NCBI GenBank assembly: GCA_964571815.1
Contig: CAZNDN010000105.1
Span: forward strand, 1 to 14,271
DNA length: 14,271 nt
From: CAZNDN01 sp964571815
GTDB taxonomy: Bacteria; Fibrobacterota; Chitinivibrionia; Chitinivibrionales; WJKA01
Direction: 5' to 3'
The translations under genes and the position numbers were made by a program. Below, piece after piece: positions 1-6,766 of this stretch. Under the pieces are notes generated by a model. It made no database searches, was not told the origin of the DNA, and worked only from the letters and a program-made list of their open reading frames with translations. How positions within the stretch are numbered: position 1 is the first letter of the stretch; each line of letters opens with the position of its first letter.

Positions 1-7
1 TTTTAGC

Positions 8-37
8 GGGGACGGAGGCAATTTATTAAGTTATAGC
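8..37 (+). repeat. dispersed repeat, copy 1 (GGGGACGGAGGCA...ATTAAGT family)
   Basis: First of three same-orientation copies of a short conserved element with the core GGGGACGGAGGCA followed by ATTAAGT. The 25 bases at 7-31 are identical to 11283-11307. The 30 bases at 8-37 match 6810-6839 at 26 positions, including a shared TAGC tail. Only seven bases upstream are visible, so its left boundary is unknown. Similar GGGGACGGAGG strings recur in intergenic regions of several bacterial groups and may be linked to IS200-like/REP-associated transposases. That link is from memory and is not shown here. Confidence 0.8.
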
Positions 38-181
38 CCGCCCCTGGACGATGTGCATTGTGCGGCGAACTTGGCCATGGCGGGTATCCATGCCATTTCT
101 CGCGGTCTCCGACCCGCTATCGCATTGGTGCCCCAGTGCCTGTGCCGCTGAAAGGCGGGACCGCCCTAACCGCTCTCTCTC

Positions 182-200
182 ATATCAACGTGATATATCA
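182..200. promoter_or_regulatory. dyad-symmetric operator or enhancer candidate
   Basis: ATATCA-ACG-TGATAT (182-196) is a perfect 6-bp inverted repeat with a 3-base centre. It overlaps a second perfect 10-base palindrome, TGATATATCA (191-200). It lies about 180 bases upstream of the sigma-54-like element, a normal distance for an activator binding site. The sequence also comes within about one base of the IHF consensus WATCAANNNNTTR, so IHF-like bending is an alternative. No binding protein can be named. Confidence 0.4.
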
Positions 201-226
201 TTTGCTTCTCAGCGTTTCGTGCCACA

Positions 227-240
227 GAATGCGAACATTC
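227..240. promoter_or_regulatory. small inverted repeat GAATG-CGAA-CATTC
   Basis: A perfect 5-bp inverted repeat with a 4-base loop, about 140 bases upstream of the sigma-54-like promoter. It could be half of an activator site or a minor hairpin. It has no poly-T tail, so it is not a standard terminator. Confidence 0.25.
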
Positions 241-378
241 ATTGTAAAGCACTGAAATTAATAGTGATCTGAAGTTGCTGTCGAGGGGTAGCCGCCGGCA
301 GGCCAGGCAGGAGTCACTCCGTTCGGTTCATCACAATGCACTGTATTTTCAGTGATTTGGATTGGTCAACCGCATTGC

Positions 379-394
379 CGGCACGCGGATTGCG
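379..394 (+). promoter_or_regulatory. candidate sigma-54 (-24/-12) promoter
   Basis: CGGCACGCGGATTGCG contains the invariant GG (380-381) and GC (392-393) separated by exactly ten bases. It matches the consensus TGGCACG-N4-TTGCW at every core position except the leading T (here C) and the trailing W (here G). The predicted transcription start is near 405, giving a leader of about 55 bases to the ATG at 460, which has a strong AAGGAGG ribosome site. A regulator with an intact sigma-54 contact motif is encoded at 5405-6766, which makes an enhancer-dependent promoter plausible. No experiment supports activity. Confidence 0.6.
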
Positions 395-459
395 CTTCGA
401 CGTTGGTTCGCGGGAGTCAGTCAACGTGAAAGAAACATTCAACCTTGAAGGAGGTTCAG

Positions 460-1305
460 ATGAAACTCAGTGCTGGATCGAGGGCCGGTTTCGGGGCGAT
501 CATCGGTGTTGTCGCCCTCGGCGTGTCGGCGTATGGTACGGACGCGGTACCTCTGGAGCGCGCGGGCCTGTGCTTGAGGGGGCGTGGACACGGTGAGGAA
601 TATGAGCCTGTCCCGCGGGCAAAAGGTGCCGGAGTATTTGCCCCTCAGTTGTTGTGGCTTGACAAGTCGCTTCTGGAGGATGTGATCGAGGATGAGGAGG
701 ACCTGAAGCAACTCGACTTCGACCTCGATCAATCTCGCTCATTCATGTTCGGCGGATTGGGGTATGCCGACCGCGGATACGGTGTCCGGATTGGCGGCGG
801 AATCTGGGGCGGCTACCGGGTATTCGACAGCGAGAAATTCAAGCGAACGGTGATTGACACCGGGAGTATTCCTCCCGACACCACTGAGGAGGATGTGGTC
901 ACGAAGCTGCGCGTGATACCCGCCTGCGCAGGGTTCCTGATCGAGAAGGCAGTCGATGTGCATCCCGTAACTTTGTTCGGCGGGGGGCTTCTTGGGGGGG
1001 GCGTGCTGGTGATAATCAAGAACGTGCAGGAAGCGGGCGGGATTTTCACGCATGTGGAGGATGACTCTCTGTATGAGGACGGGGATGAGGTGCGCGCGGC
1101 GGTCGCGCCGATGCTGGTCAGCGAAATCCACGGTGGGGTGGAAGTGGCACTTGGGCCCGTGTTCGCCGTAGGGCTCGAAGGTGTCTATCACATGAATTAC
1201 GCTCCCGACGGGTTTGTTACCGGCACCGGTTCGAGAGATTTCTTCACCGCGATGCCGGCGATCCGGCTCAGACTGACATTCGGCAGAGTCAACCAGGCAG
1301 GTTAA
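460..1305 (+). CDS. secreted glycine-rich envelope protein, paralogue 1
   Basis: A 281-residue protein of no family I can name. The ATG at 460 follows AAGGAGG at 448-454; an earlier in-frame TTG at 445 lies inside that ribosome site and is rejected. Residues 1-29 look like a signal peptide (hydrophobic stretch about 11-25, then an AYGTDA-like cleavage region). Residues 96-118 carry a glycine-rich core (FMFGGLGYADRGYGVRIGGG), equivalent to the GGMGYGGVG-x-GLRLGG core of the next two genes. The later segments IHGGVEVALG and the alternating hydrophobic end AIRLRLTFG also correspond. Strand-like alternation with glycine and aromatics suggests a beta-rich, perhaps outer-membrane or surface, protein; this is inference. 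It is first in the row behind the sigma-54-like promoter, with 33 bases to the next gene. It is the most divergent of the three. Confidence 0.85.
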   Translation: MKLSAGSRAGFGAIIGVVALGVSAYGTDAVPLERAGLCLRGRGHGEEYEPVPRAKGAGVFAPQLLWLDKSLLEDVIEDEEDLKQLDFDLDQSRSFMFGGLGYADRGYGVRIGGGIWGGYRVFDSEKFKRTVIDTGSIPPDTTEEDVVTKLRVIPACAGFLIEKAVDVHPVTLFGGGLLGGGVLVIIKNVQEAGGIFTHVEDDSLYEDGDEVRAAVAPMLVSEIHGGVEVALGPVFAVGLEGVYHMNYAPDGFVTGTGSRDFFTAMPAIRLRLTFGRVNQAG

Positions 1306-1338
1306 TACATACGCAAGGTAACGCACGGGAGGCACCAA

Positions 1339-2217
1339 ATGAAATGGAGCGAAGCGGCAGTTGGCATGTTGATCATGGTTGCGACGGCAATCACGGCGGC
1401 GGATGATGCCGGTGGTGAGAGCGGAGCAGACGCGGTGATGACGAAGGGCACCGTGGAAGTGGAGCGCGAGGGGGCATCGGGAGAAGGCGACGAAGATGTC
1501 GTGGTGGTGAAGGAGACGAGGGATACGGTGTACGTCGTAAGTCGGCGTCGGATGAAAGAGATGGCGTCGGGGTTTCGCCGGAAAACGCGTGAGATGCGGC
1601 TCAAGGGCTACGGCGGCTCGGGCGGTCCGTTTTTCGGTGTCGCGGGAATCGACATGGGGCCGGTCAAAGACCTGGTCGAAAGCGACCGGCAACTCAGGGA
1701 ATATCGCTTTGATATCGGCCGTTACGAGCCGTTCGGAGTAAACGGCGGCATGGGCTACGGCGGCGTCGGCCACGGTCTTCGCCTGGGTGGTCTCGGTATG
1801 AGCGGCTCCCGCTCCTTTCGGGGAAAGAACGGCGGGGACTCGACGGTAGTGCTGGAAACGGAAGTCAGCTACGGCGGGTTTCTGGTGGAGAAGGCATTTG
1901 TCAAGGGGCGACTCAACACGATCGCGGGCGGAGTCATGGGCAGCGGTACGTTCGAAGCGGTCCGGCGTGTGTATGGAGAATCGACCATTTTCCAGGCGGG
2001 CGAAGACGAGCCGGCGAAGAGCACGGCGGAGGCGCGTTTCTTCTGTGCTCAGGTGCACGGCGCCCTTACGTACACGGTGGCGACATTTTTCCATGTCGGT
2101 GCGGCGGTGTCCGTTCCAACGTTCGTTTCCACCAACGGATTCGACTATCGGTCGTCGGATTTCGTCTCGGTGAATCCGTCCCTGGTCGTCAGGGTCATGT
2201 TCGGCAATCTCGGATGA
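1339..2217 (+). CDS. secreted glycine-rich envelope protein, paralogue 2
   Basis: A 292-residue protein of unknown function. The ATG at 1339 follows GGGAGG (1327-1332). Residues 1-20 form a signal peptide (MLIMVATAITA before the cleavage region). A polar, acidic stretch (21-60) and a basic segment (69-88, SRRRMKEM...RRKTREMR) precede the shared core. That core consists of GPFF at 96-99, PVKDLVESD at 108-116, GGMGYGGVGHGLRLGG at 136-151, then YGGFLVEKAF and a terminal VRVMFGNLG. Most of these blocks recur in the next protein in the same order, so the two are clear tandem duplicates. Its basic linker takes the place of the coiled coil in paralogue 3. The stop overlaps an ATGA, giving an alternative but unlikely start for the next gene at 2214. 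Confidence 0.87.
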   Translation: MKWSEAAVGMLIMVATAITAADDAGGESGADAVMTKGTVEVEREGASGEGDEDVVVVKETRDTVYVVSRRRMKEMASGFRRKTREMRLKGYGGSGGPFFGVAGIDMGPVKDLVESDRQLREYRFDIGRYEPFGVNGGMGYGGVGHGLRLGGLGMSGSRSFRGKNGGDSTVVLETEVSYGGFLVEKAFVKGRLNTIAGGVMGSGTFEAVRRVYGESTIFQAGEDEPAKSTAEARFFCAQVHGALTYTVATFFHVGAAVSVPTFVSTNGFDYRSSDFVSVNPSLVVRVMFGNLG

Positions 2218-2336
2218 TCGTGGCGGACCACGGAAGCACGTATTTTTCGATCACGGTCAGCGGTGCGTCCTCGGAGCCTGAGTGCGTCGATCGGGACTCG
2301 GGACGGGGGAGTGCCCGGGCGGGAAGGAGAAACGGT

Positions 2337-3512
2337 ATGAGAAAGCAGGCACTGCAGGCGGGATATGTGATAGGAGTCGCGGTCATGCTCGCTCTTGGAC
2401 GGGCGTCTGCTGAGGAGCCCGTGGGGTTTGCGGACCCCGTTGTCGAGAACGAGACACAATCGGCGGATTCAGTTTCCGCGGCGGAAACCTCCGGTGATTC
2501 GCAAGGTGTGTCCGGGACCGAGGCCGTGGGCGGCCCCCGTCGTGAGCGCGCCCGGTCGCTGGCCGAAGAGATCCGGAGTTTGAGGGCCCGTGAGGCGCGG
2601 ACACGGAAGCTCGCGAAGCGCCACGAGGAGATCGCCGACAGCCTTGAAGACTACGCCGACGAGCTTGAGGACAGGGCCGATGATCTCGACGAGCGGCTTG
2701 AGGATATCCTGGAGTACCTTGAAGAGGATTTCGGTCGAAGGATAGACGGAATGCTGGCCGAGCCTGTTGAACCGGGACCCGGCGGAGAGAGAGATACCGT
2801 GGTTGTCCTGTCTGAGGACGACACACCGGCGTTTGTCGAGAGTCTCGGAAAACTCGGGGGAAGTGCGGCGCGCCGGCAGGGATACGGCGGCGCCCTGAGT
2901 ACCGGCCCGTTTTTTCATTTCCTTGACATGGAACCGGTGCGCGAGCTGGTGGAGAGCGATCCCTATCTCAACGACAGTATCGGCTTCAACCTCCGGGACC
3001 GTTTCGAACTGGTGCCGTTCATGGGTGGCATGGGCTACGGTGGCGTCGGAAACGGGCTTCGCCTCGGAGGAGGCGGCTGGGGAGGATCGAAGCAGTTTTC
3101 GAAGGTGGTTGACGATACGGTTCATACATTGCGACTCGGCATAGGCTACGGCGGCCTGCTTTTTGAGCGCGCATTCGTGGATGAACAACTCAATTTTCTT
3201 GTGGGAGGGATGTTCGGCTTCGGAGGGATGGGCGTGACTGTGCGAAAGACAACCGACGCATCCGCCTTCGTTGCCGGTGATGAGGAAGGGAAGGAGACCG
3301 GGCAGGCAGGCGCCGCGTTCATGGTTCTTTCAATCCACGGTGGGTTCACGTACAGCTTCCTCCCCTGGTTTCACGGGGGGCTGGATGCCGGTGGGGCGGC
3401 GTTCCTTTCGTCGTCGGGCTTCTTCAATCAGGCAGAGACACGACTGACCGACGGCTTCGTAACATTCAATCCCCAGGTGCGGCTGAGGTTTGTCCTGGGG
3501 AACCTGGGATAG
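2337..3512 (+). CDS. secreted glycine-rich envelope protein with coiled coil, paralogue 3
   Basis: A 391-residue protein of unknown function. The frame is open from an ATG at 2214 that overlaps the previous stop. I choose the ATG at 2337 because GAAGGAGA (2323-2330) precedes it and a signal peptide begins there (residues 1-25, ending in GRASA). Residues 66-140 are charged and heptad-like (EEIRSLRAREARTRKLAK, then repeated ED/LE blocks), a probable coiled coil. The shared domain then follows: GPFF 190-193, PVRELVESD 200-208, GGMGYGGVGNGLRLGGGGWG 230-249, YGGLLFERAF 271-280, IHGGFTYS 333-340 and the end LRFVLGNLG. The coiled coil could form a trimeric or dimeric periplasmic stalk tethering a beta-rich domain; this is inference. 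The 193-base gap after it separates this row from the regulatory genes, and no clear terminator is seen there. Confidence 0.88.
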   Translation: MRKQALQAGYVIGVAVMLALGRASAEEPVGFADPVVENETQSADSVSAAETSGDSQGVSGTEAVGGPRRERARSLAEEIRSLRAREARTRKLAKRHEEIADSLEDYADELEDRADDLDERLEDILEYLEEDFGRRIDGMLAEPVEPGPGGERDTVVVLSEDDTPAFVESLGKLGGSAARRQGYGGALSTGPFFHFLDMEPVRELVESDPYLNDSIGFNLRDRFELVPFMGGMGYGGVGNGLRLGGGGWGGSKQFSKVVDDTVHTLRLGIGYGGLLFERAFVDEQLNFLVGGMFGFGGMGVTVRKTTDASAFVAGDEEGKETGQAGAAFMVLSIHGGFTYSFLPWFHGGLDAGGAAFLSSSGFFNQAETRLTDGFVTFNPQVRLRFVLGNLG

Positions 3513-3555
3513 TGAATCGAAACGCGACGGTATCTGATGAAGGAGAGCTGTTTTC

Positions 3556-3702
3556 GTGACAACCCGTTGCGCGTCGGCCGTGGGGCGTGGTCGGAAGGAT
3601 TCCGGTAGCGGCCTTGCGGGAAGGAAAGCGAACGTGCATTTCGCATCCGCGACGAACGGCGCATTTTGGGATTTCGATGCTCAATCCCGGAACGGTCTTT
3701 GA
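3556..3702 (+). CDS. possible 48-residue leader ORF upstream of the DUF4390 gene
   Basis: A GTG start at 3556 with a good Shine-Dalgarno AAGGAGAG at 3540-3547 opens a 48-codon frame ending in TGA at 3700-3702. That is three bases before the ATG of the next gene and in the same frame. The peptide begins MTTRCASAVGRG and has no recognisable domain. The DUF4390 gene itself lacks a good ribosome site, so this frame could deliver ribosomes by termination-reinitiation. It may equally be chance, since third-position base use is only weakly gene-like. Confidence 0.25.
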   Translation: MTTRCASAVGRGRKDSGSGLAGRKANVHFASATNGAFWDFDAQSRNGL

Positions 3703-3705
3703 GAC

Positions 3706-4233
3706 ATGCTTGATCGAATCAGGGAGGGGCTGATCGGTTTGACGCTCGTGATGAGCCACTGGCTTGCGCCGGGCGAGAGGGCGGCCGTGGAAGTGGAGTC
3801 GGTTGCGAGGCTTGAGACCGAATACAGGATAGAGTGTGAACTCGAGATAGCCTGGAATCAGCAGTTGGCTCGGATTGTCGATGCCGGGGTGCCGCTGCGG
3901 TTCAGGATCGGTTGCTTTGCCCGGTCGGGCGACACAACATCGTTCTTGCGAACGCTGCATTTCAACATCGACGGCTATACCTATTATTTCACCGATACGT
4001 CGCTGGTTGACGGCGAGGGCTCGCCGTACCGGTCACGGGATTATCCCCAGGTACTTCTGGCCCTGCGGGATCTTACCCGATGGAGCTTCACCGTGCCGTC
4101 GGAAGCGCGGTCGTGCCTGCTGGAGGTTGAACTGCTGCCCAGTCCGGTGAGCAGATTGAATCGAAGCGTTGACATGTCGAGACTGTGGGGACAGCGAAGT
4201 GTTTCTCGAACCGTGGTGCTGGGGGAACAGTAA
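3706..4233 (+). CDS. DUF4390 family protein
   Basis: A 175-residue protein assigned to DUF4390 from its general pattern: a charged beta-strand opening (YRIECELEIAWNQQLARIVD, 40-59), the phrase GVPLRFRIGC (61-70), a strand and turn around LHFNIDGYTYYF (84-95), a helix DYPQVLLALRDLTRW (112-126) and the conserved tail with SRLNRSVD (149-156) and SVSRTVVL (165-172). The molecular role of DUF4390 is unknown; members are usually exported and often sit directly before an NtrY-like kinase, as here. Residues 1-25 are moderately hydrophobic and may be a weak signal or anchor. An in-frame TGA at 3700 limits the start to ATG 3706 or later; a GTG-ATG at 3748-3753 is an alternative. The stop abuts the kinase start, implying co-translation and perhaps a periplasmic accessory to the sensor. 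Confidence 0.75.
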   Translation: MLDRIREGLIGLTLVMSHWLAPGERAAVEVESVARLETEYRIECELEIAWNQQLARIVDAGVPLRFRIGCFARSGDTTSFLRTLHFNIDGYTYYFTDTSLVDGEGSPYRSRDYPQVLLALRDLTRWSFTVPSEARSCLLEVELLPSPVSRLNRSVDMSRLWGQRSVSRTVVLGEQ

Positions 4234-5415
4234 GTGGTGAAGCTGTGGAGGTCTCTTGAGCTGGAGTGGAGGATCCTGATCCTGGCCTGCTTGTTTTTCA
4301 TGGCGTTTGCGTGGCCCGTGCAACGCATCCTGAGCAGGAGCCTCACCACTTCGCTTCAGCAGAGTGTCGATCCCCGGCTCGACTCGCTGCTGCGCGCGCG
4401 CCTAAAGCATGCCGAGGGAGGCGACCGCCGGGCGTTGGTGCGCGCGCTGGAACGCCACCGTCAGTGGCAGGCGATGATCCCGGTGATTGTCGGCGAGCAG
4501 CGACGGGCCGTGGTGTGGTTTTCGGTGGTGATGTTCGGCGGACTCGCTCTCATTGCGGTGGGGGTACTTCGGCGAATGACCCGGCCGCTGAAGCAAGTAG
4601 CCTCGGCCGTGGACCGAATCGGCAGGGGAGAGCAGGTGTCCCTTGTATGTCGCAGCGGCGGGGCTTTGGGCCGGGTGGAACGGTCGGTGGTCCAGCTTCA
4701 GGAAGAGCTGCGGATTCTCAGAGAGCAGTCCCGGATACAGGGAATGGAAACCGCCTGGAAAGAGATAGCGCGGGTGATGGCTCACGAGATCAAGAACCCT
4801 TTGACCCCGCTTCGTCTCAGCCTCGATAGAATGGAAGAGCGTTTGCATGTCTCCGGTGAGGGGCTCCCCGAAATGTTCGGCGGACTGGTGGAGCGCATGA
4901 ACGCTCAGGTTGATGCGCTGGAGCGGCTGGTCGATCAGTTCCGCAGTTTCTCCCGGGCCCCGGAAGTACGCTTGCGTGAGGTGGCCCTCGAGAATGCTGT
5001 GCACAAGACCGGTGAGGATATGGCCGGTGCGCTTCGGACCGAGGTGCGAGGAGCGGCATCGGTGAAGGCGGATCCGCTTCTGCTGGGGCAGATTCTGTTG
5101 AACCTCTGGAAGAATGCGCGCGAGGCGGACGCCGATACGGTGCGTGTCGCGATCGTGGCCCGCGACGATCGAGCCGAGGTATCGATCAGCGACAACGGCC
5201 GCGGCATTCCGGCCGAACACCTCTCCCGCGTATGGCTCCCCTACGTCAGCTACAAAAGGCGCGGCACCGGGCTCGGGCTTGCTGTTGTCAAGCGTATGGT
5301 GGAAACCATGGGCGGGGAGGTCTCGCTTCGCTCCCCCGGCGACGGTGGTGAGGGGACCACGGTGAAGCTTGTACTGCTTATTGATCCCATGGGGGAGACC
5401 CGCAATGTCGACTGA
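4234..5415 (+). CDS. NtrY-like sensor histidine kinase (short form)
   Basis: A 393-residue membrane histidine kinase. Predicted membrane spans at about 14-30 and 92-111 enclose roughly 60 extracytoplasmic residues. A HAMP-like region follows (112-165, with RRMTRPLKQVASAVDRIGRG), then the dimerisation/phosphoacceptor segment AHEIKNPLTPLRLSL with His184. The ATPase domain has the N box LLNLWKNAREA (Asn294), the G1 box DNGRGI (320-325) and the G2 box GTGLGL (344-349). The HExKNPLTPxxLS signature is typical of the NtrY/NtrB group. Canonical NtrY is near 700 residues with a PAS domain; this one has no PAS. The usual PYxTTK before the G2 box reads PYVSYK. The start is GTG 4234 directly after the DUF4390 stop, with GGGGGA at 4221-4226; GTG 4237 is possible. 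It overlaps the regulator gene by 11 bases. It is expected to phosphorylate that regulator; the signal is unknown. Confidence 0.9.
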   Translation: MVKLWRSLELEWRILILACLFFMAFAWPVQRILSRSLTTSLQQSVDPRLDSLLRARLKHAEGGDRRALVRALERHRQWQAMIPVIVGEQRRAVVWFSVVMFGGLALIAVGVLRRMTRPLKQVASAVDRIGRGEQVSLVCRSGGALGRVERSVVQLQEELRILREQSRIQGMETAWKEIARVMAHEIKNPLTPLRLSLDRMEERLHVSGEGLPEMFGGLVERMNAQVDALERLVDQFRSFSRAPEVRLREVALENAVHKTGEDMAGALRTEVRGAASVKADPLLLGQILLNLWKNAREADADTVRVAIVARDDRAEVSISDNGRGIPAEHLSRVWLPYVSYKRRGTGLGLAVVKRMVETMGGEVSLRSPGDGGEGTTVKLVLLIDPMGETRNVD

Positions 5416-6766
5416 ACGTATGAAAGTGCTGGTTGTTGACGACGATGAGGATATCCGGACGAGTCTGCGGGAGATTCTCGATGAGGAAGGGTACGAGTCG
5501 GTGGTCGCCGCGACCCTTGAGGAGGGACGCGAGCGTTCGGCGACAGGTATCGATCTGGCGCTGGTGGATATCAAGCTCGAGGATGAAAGCGGGATCGACC
5601 TGCTGCGCGAATTGCGGGAGTCGCGGCCCTGGATTCCCGTTATCATGATCTCGGGTCACGGGACGGTTGCCTTGGCGGCGGAGGCCTTCAAGCTCGGGGC
5701 GCACGATTTCATGGAAAAGCCCTTACGACTTGTCAAGGTCCGGGCCTGTGTGCGCAACGCGCTGGAAGCCGTAAGCCTGAAGCATCGGCTCTCGGAGACG
5801 CAGCGCGACGCCTTCCCGCGTCCCGTCTACCGGTCGGAGCCTATGAAGAGCCTGTACCGGCAGGTTTCGCGCCTGGCACGAGTATCGGAGCCCGTGGTGA
5901 TCCTGGGTCCGTCGGGCTCGGGCAAGGAACTGGTGGCCCGGGCGCTTCACACCGAAGGCGGCCGCGCCGAGGGGGAGTTCGTGGCGACCAACAGCGCGGC
6001 CATGCCGGTTACGCTCGCCGAGGACGAACTGTTCGGGCATGAGAAGGGTGCGTTCACCGGGGCGCATGCGCGCAGAGTCGGATGTATCGAGCGGGCGCAC
6101 GGCGGGACGCTTTTCCTGGATGAGATTGCGGATATGGACCCGCAAATTCAGGCCAAGCTCCTTCGCGTGCTGGAGACCGGGACGCTCATGCGCCTTGGCG
6201 GAACCGAAACGATCCGGGTCAACGTGCGTATTGTCGCCGCAACGCACAACGATTTGGAGAAGCCGGTTGCCGCGGGTACGTTCCGTCGTGATTTGTGGTA
6301 CCGCCTCAGCGCCTTCGTGCTTCGTGTCCCGCCTCTCAGCGAGCGCAAGGACGATATCGGGCTTCTTGCCGAGGTGCTGCTTGAGCGTGTTTGCCGCGAG
6401 ATGGGCCTGAAGAAGCGAATCTCGGCGGAAGGGCTAACGTGGCTCGAAGGGCGCGAGTACCCGGGCAATGTCAGGGAGCTTCGCCATATCGTTACCCGGG
6501 CGGCCGTGCTTTCCGACGGGGAGGTGATCGACAGGGAGGTGCTCGAAGGCGCGCCGGTGGGCATGAGTCTGGGGGACAGCCGGGGCGGGAAGGGTCTTGA
6601 AGACTACCTTGAAAAGGACCTGCGCACGGCCAGGGCACAGTTCGAGCGGGACTACCTGCGCGAAGCGCTCGATCGTCACGGGGGCAATATCACGGCCACC
6701 GCAGCGGCAATCGGCATGGCTCAATCCAACCTGTCACGCAAGCTCAAGGAACTCGACCTGAAGTAG
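5405..6766 (+). CDS. NtrX/NtrC-type sigma-54-dependent response regulator
   Basis: A 453-residue regulator, complete for its family. The receiver domain (about 6-125) has the acidic pocket Asp12-14, phosphoacceptor Asp55 in LALVDIKLED, Ser83 and Lys105 in FMEKPL. The AAA+ domain (about 145-385) has Walker A GPSGSGKE (168-175), GAFTGA (215-220) for sigma-54 contact and Walker B GGTLFLDE (233-240). A Fis-type helix-turn-helix closes the protein (about 425-450, GGNITATAAAIGMAQSNLSR). It should activate sigma-54 promoters when phosphorylated. The first eight or so bases lie inside the kinase gene; ATG 5405 is preferred over upstream codons because GGGGGAG lies at 5391-5397. The phrase VGCIERAHGGTLFLDEIADM favours NtrX over NtrC. 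Its targets are unknown; the promoter-like element at 379-394 is a candidate. Confidence 0.93.
   Translation: MSTERMKVLVVDDDEDIRTSLREILDEEGYESVVAATLEEGRERSATGIDLALVDIKLEDESGIDLLRELRESRPWIPVIMISGHGTVALAAEAFKLGAHDFMEKPLRLVKVRACVRNALEAVSLKHRLSETQRDAFPRPVYRSEPMKSLYRQVSRLARVSEPVVILGPSGSGKELVARALHTEGGRAEGEFVATNSAAMPVTLAEDELFGHEKGAFTGAHARRVGCIERAHGGTLFLDEIADMDPQIQAKLLRVLETGTLMRLGGTETIRVNVRIVAATHNDLEKPVAAGTFRRDLWYRLSAFVLRVPPLSERKDDIGLLAEVLLERVCREMGLKKRISAEGLTWLEGREYPGNVRELRHIVTRAAVLSDGEVIDREVLEGAPVGMSLGDSRGGKGLEDYLEKDLRTARAQFERDYLREALDRHGGNITATAAAIGMAQSNLSRKLKELDLK

Larger units (their letters stand above)
38..459. other. gene-free leader region upstream of the secreted-protein cluster
   Basis: More than 400 bases without a convincing gene. 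Open frames here are short, lack a Shine-Dalgarno sequence and encode compositionally odd peptides. The stretch from about 180 to 270 is clearly more AT-rich than the rest of the window and holds two dyads. A sigma-54-type promoter follows at 379-394. The layout of upstream dyads, a gap of about 140-180 bases, then a -24/-12 element is what one expects of an enhancer-dependent promoter region. Confidence 0.6.

Noticed and set aside
51..272. Short open frame of 73 codons near the left edge
   Set aside because: It has no ribosome site, no domain and unusual composition, and it overlaps a region better read as regulatory.
739..2094. A 451-codon open frame on the minus strand across the first two glycine-rich genes
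   Set aside because: It lies antisense to two genes with signal peptides, good ribosome sites and paralogous sequence. Its translation is rich in His, Arg and Pro with no domain, typical of a high-GC shadow frame.
2214..2336. N-terminal extension of paralogue 3 from the ATG overlapping the previous stop
   Set aside because: The extension would place 41 polar residues before a clear signal peptide, and the ATG at 2337 has its own strong ribosome site.
3603..3617. Second sigma-54-like element (GG-N10-GC) before the DUF4390 gene
   Set aside because: Only the GG, GC and TTGC fit. The -24 region reads GGTAGC and not GGCACG, so it is not convincing.
4402..5646. A 414-codon open frame on the minus strand across the kinase and regulator
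   Set aside because: It is fully antisense to two proteins with intact catalytic motifs, and the translation has no family resemblance.
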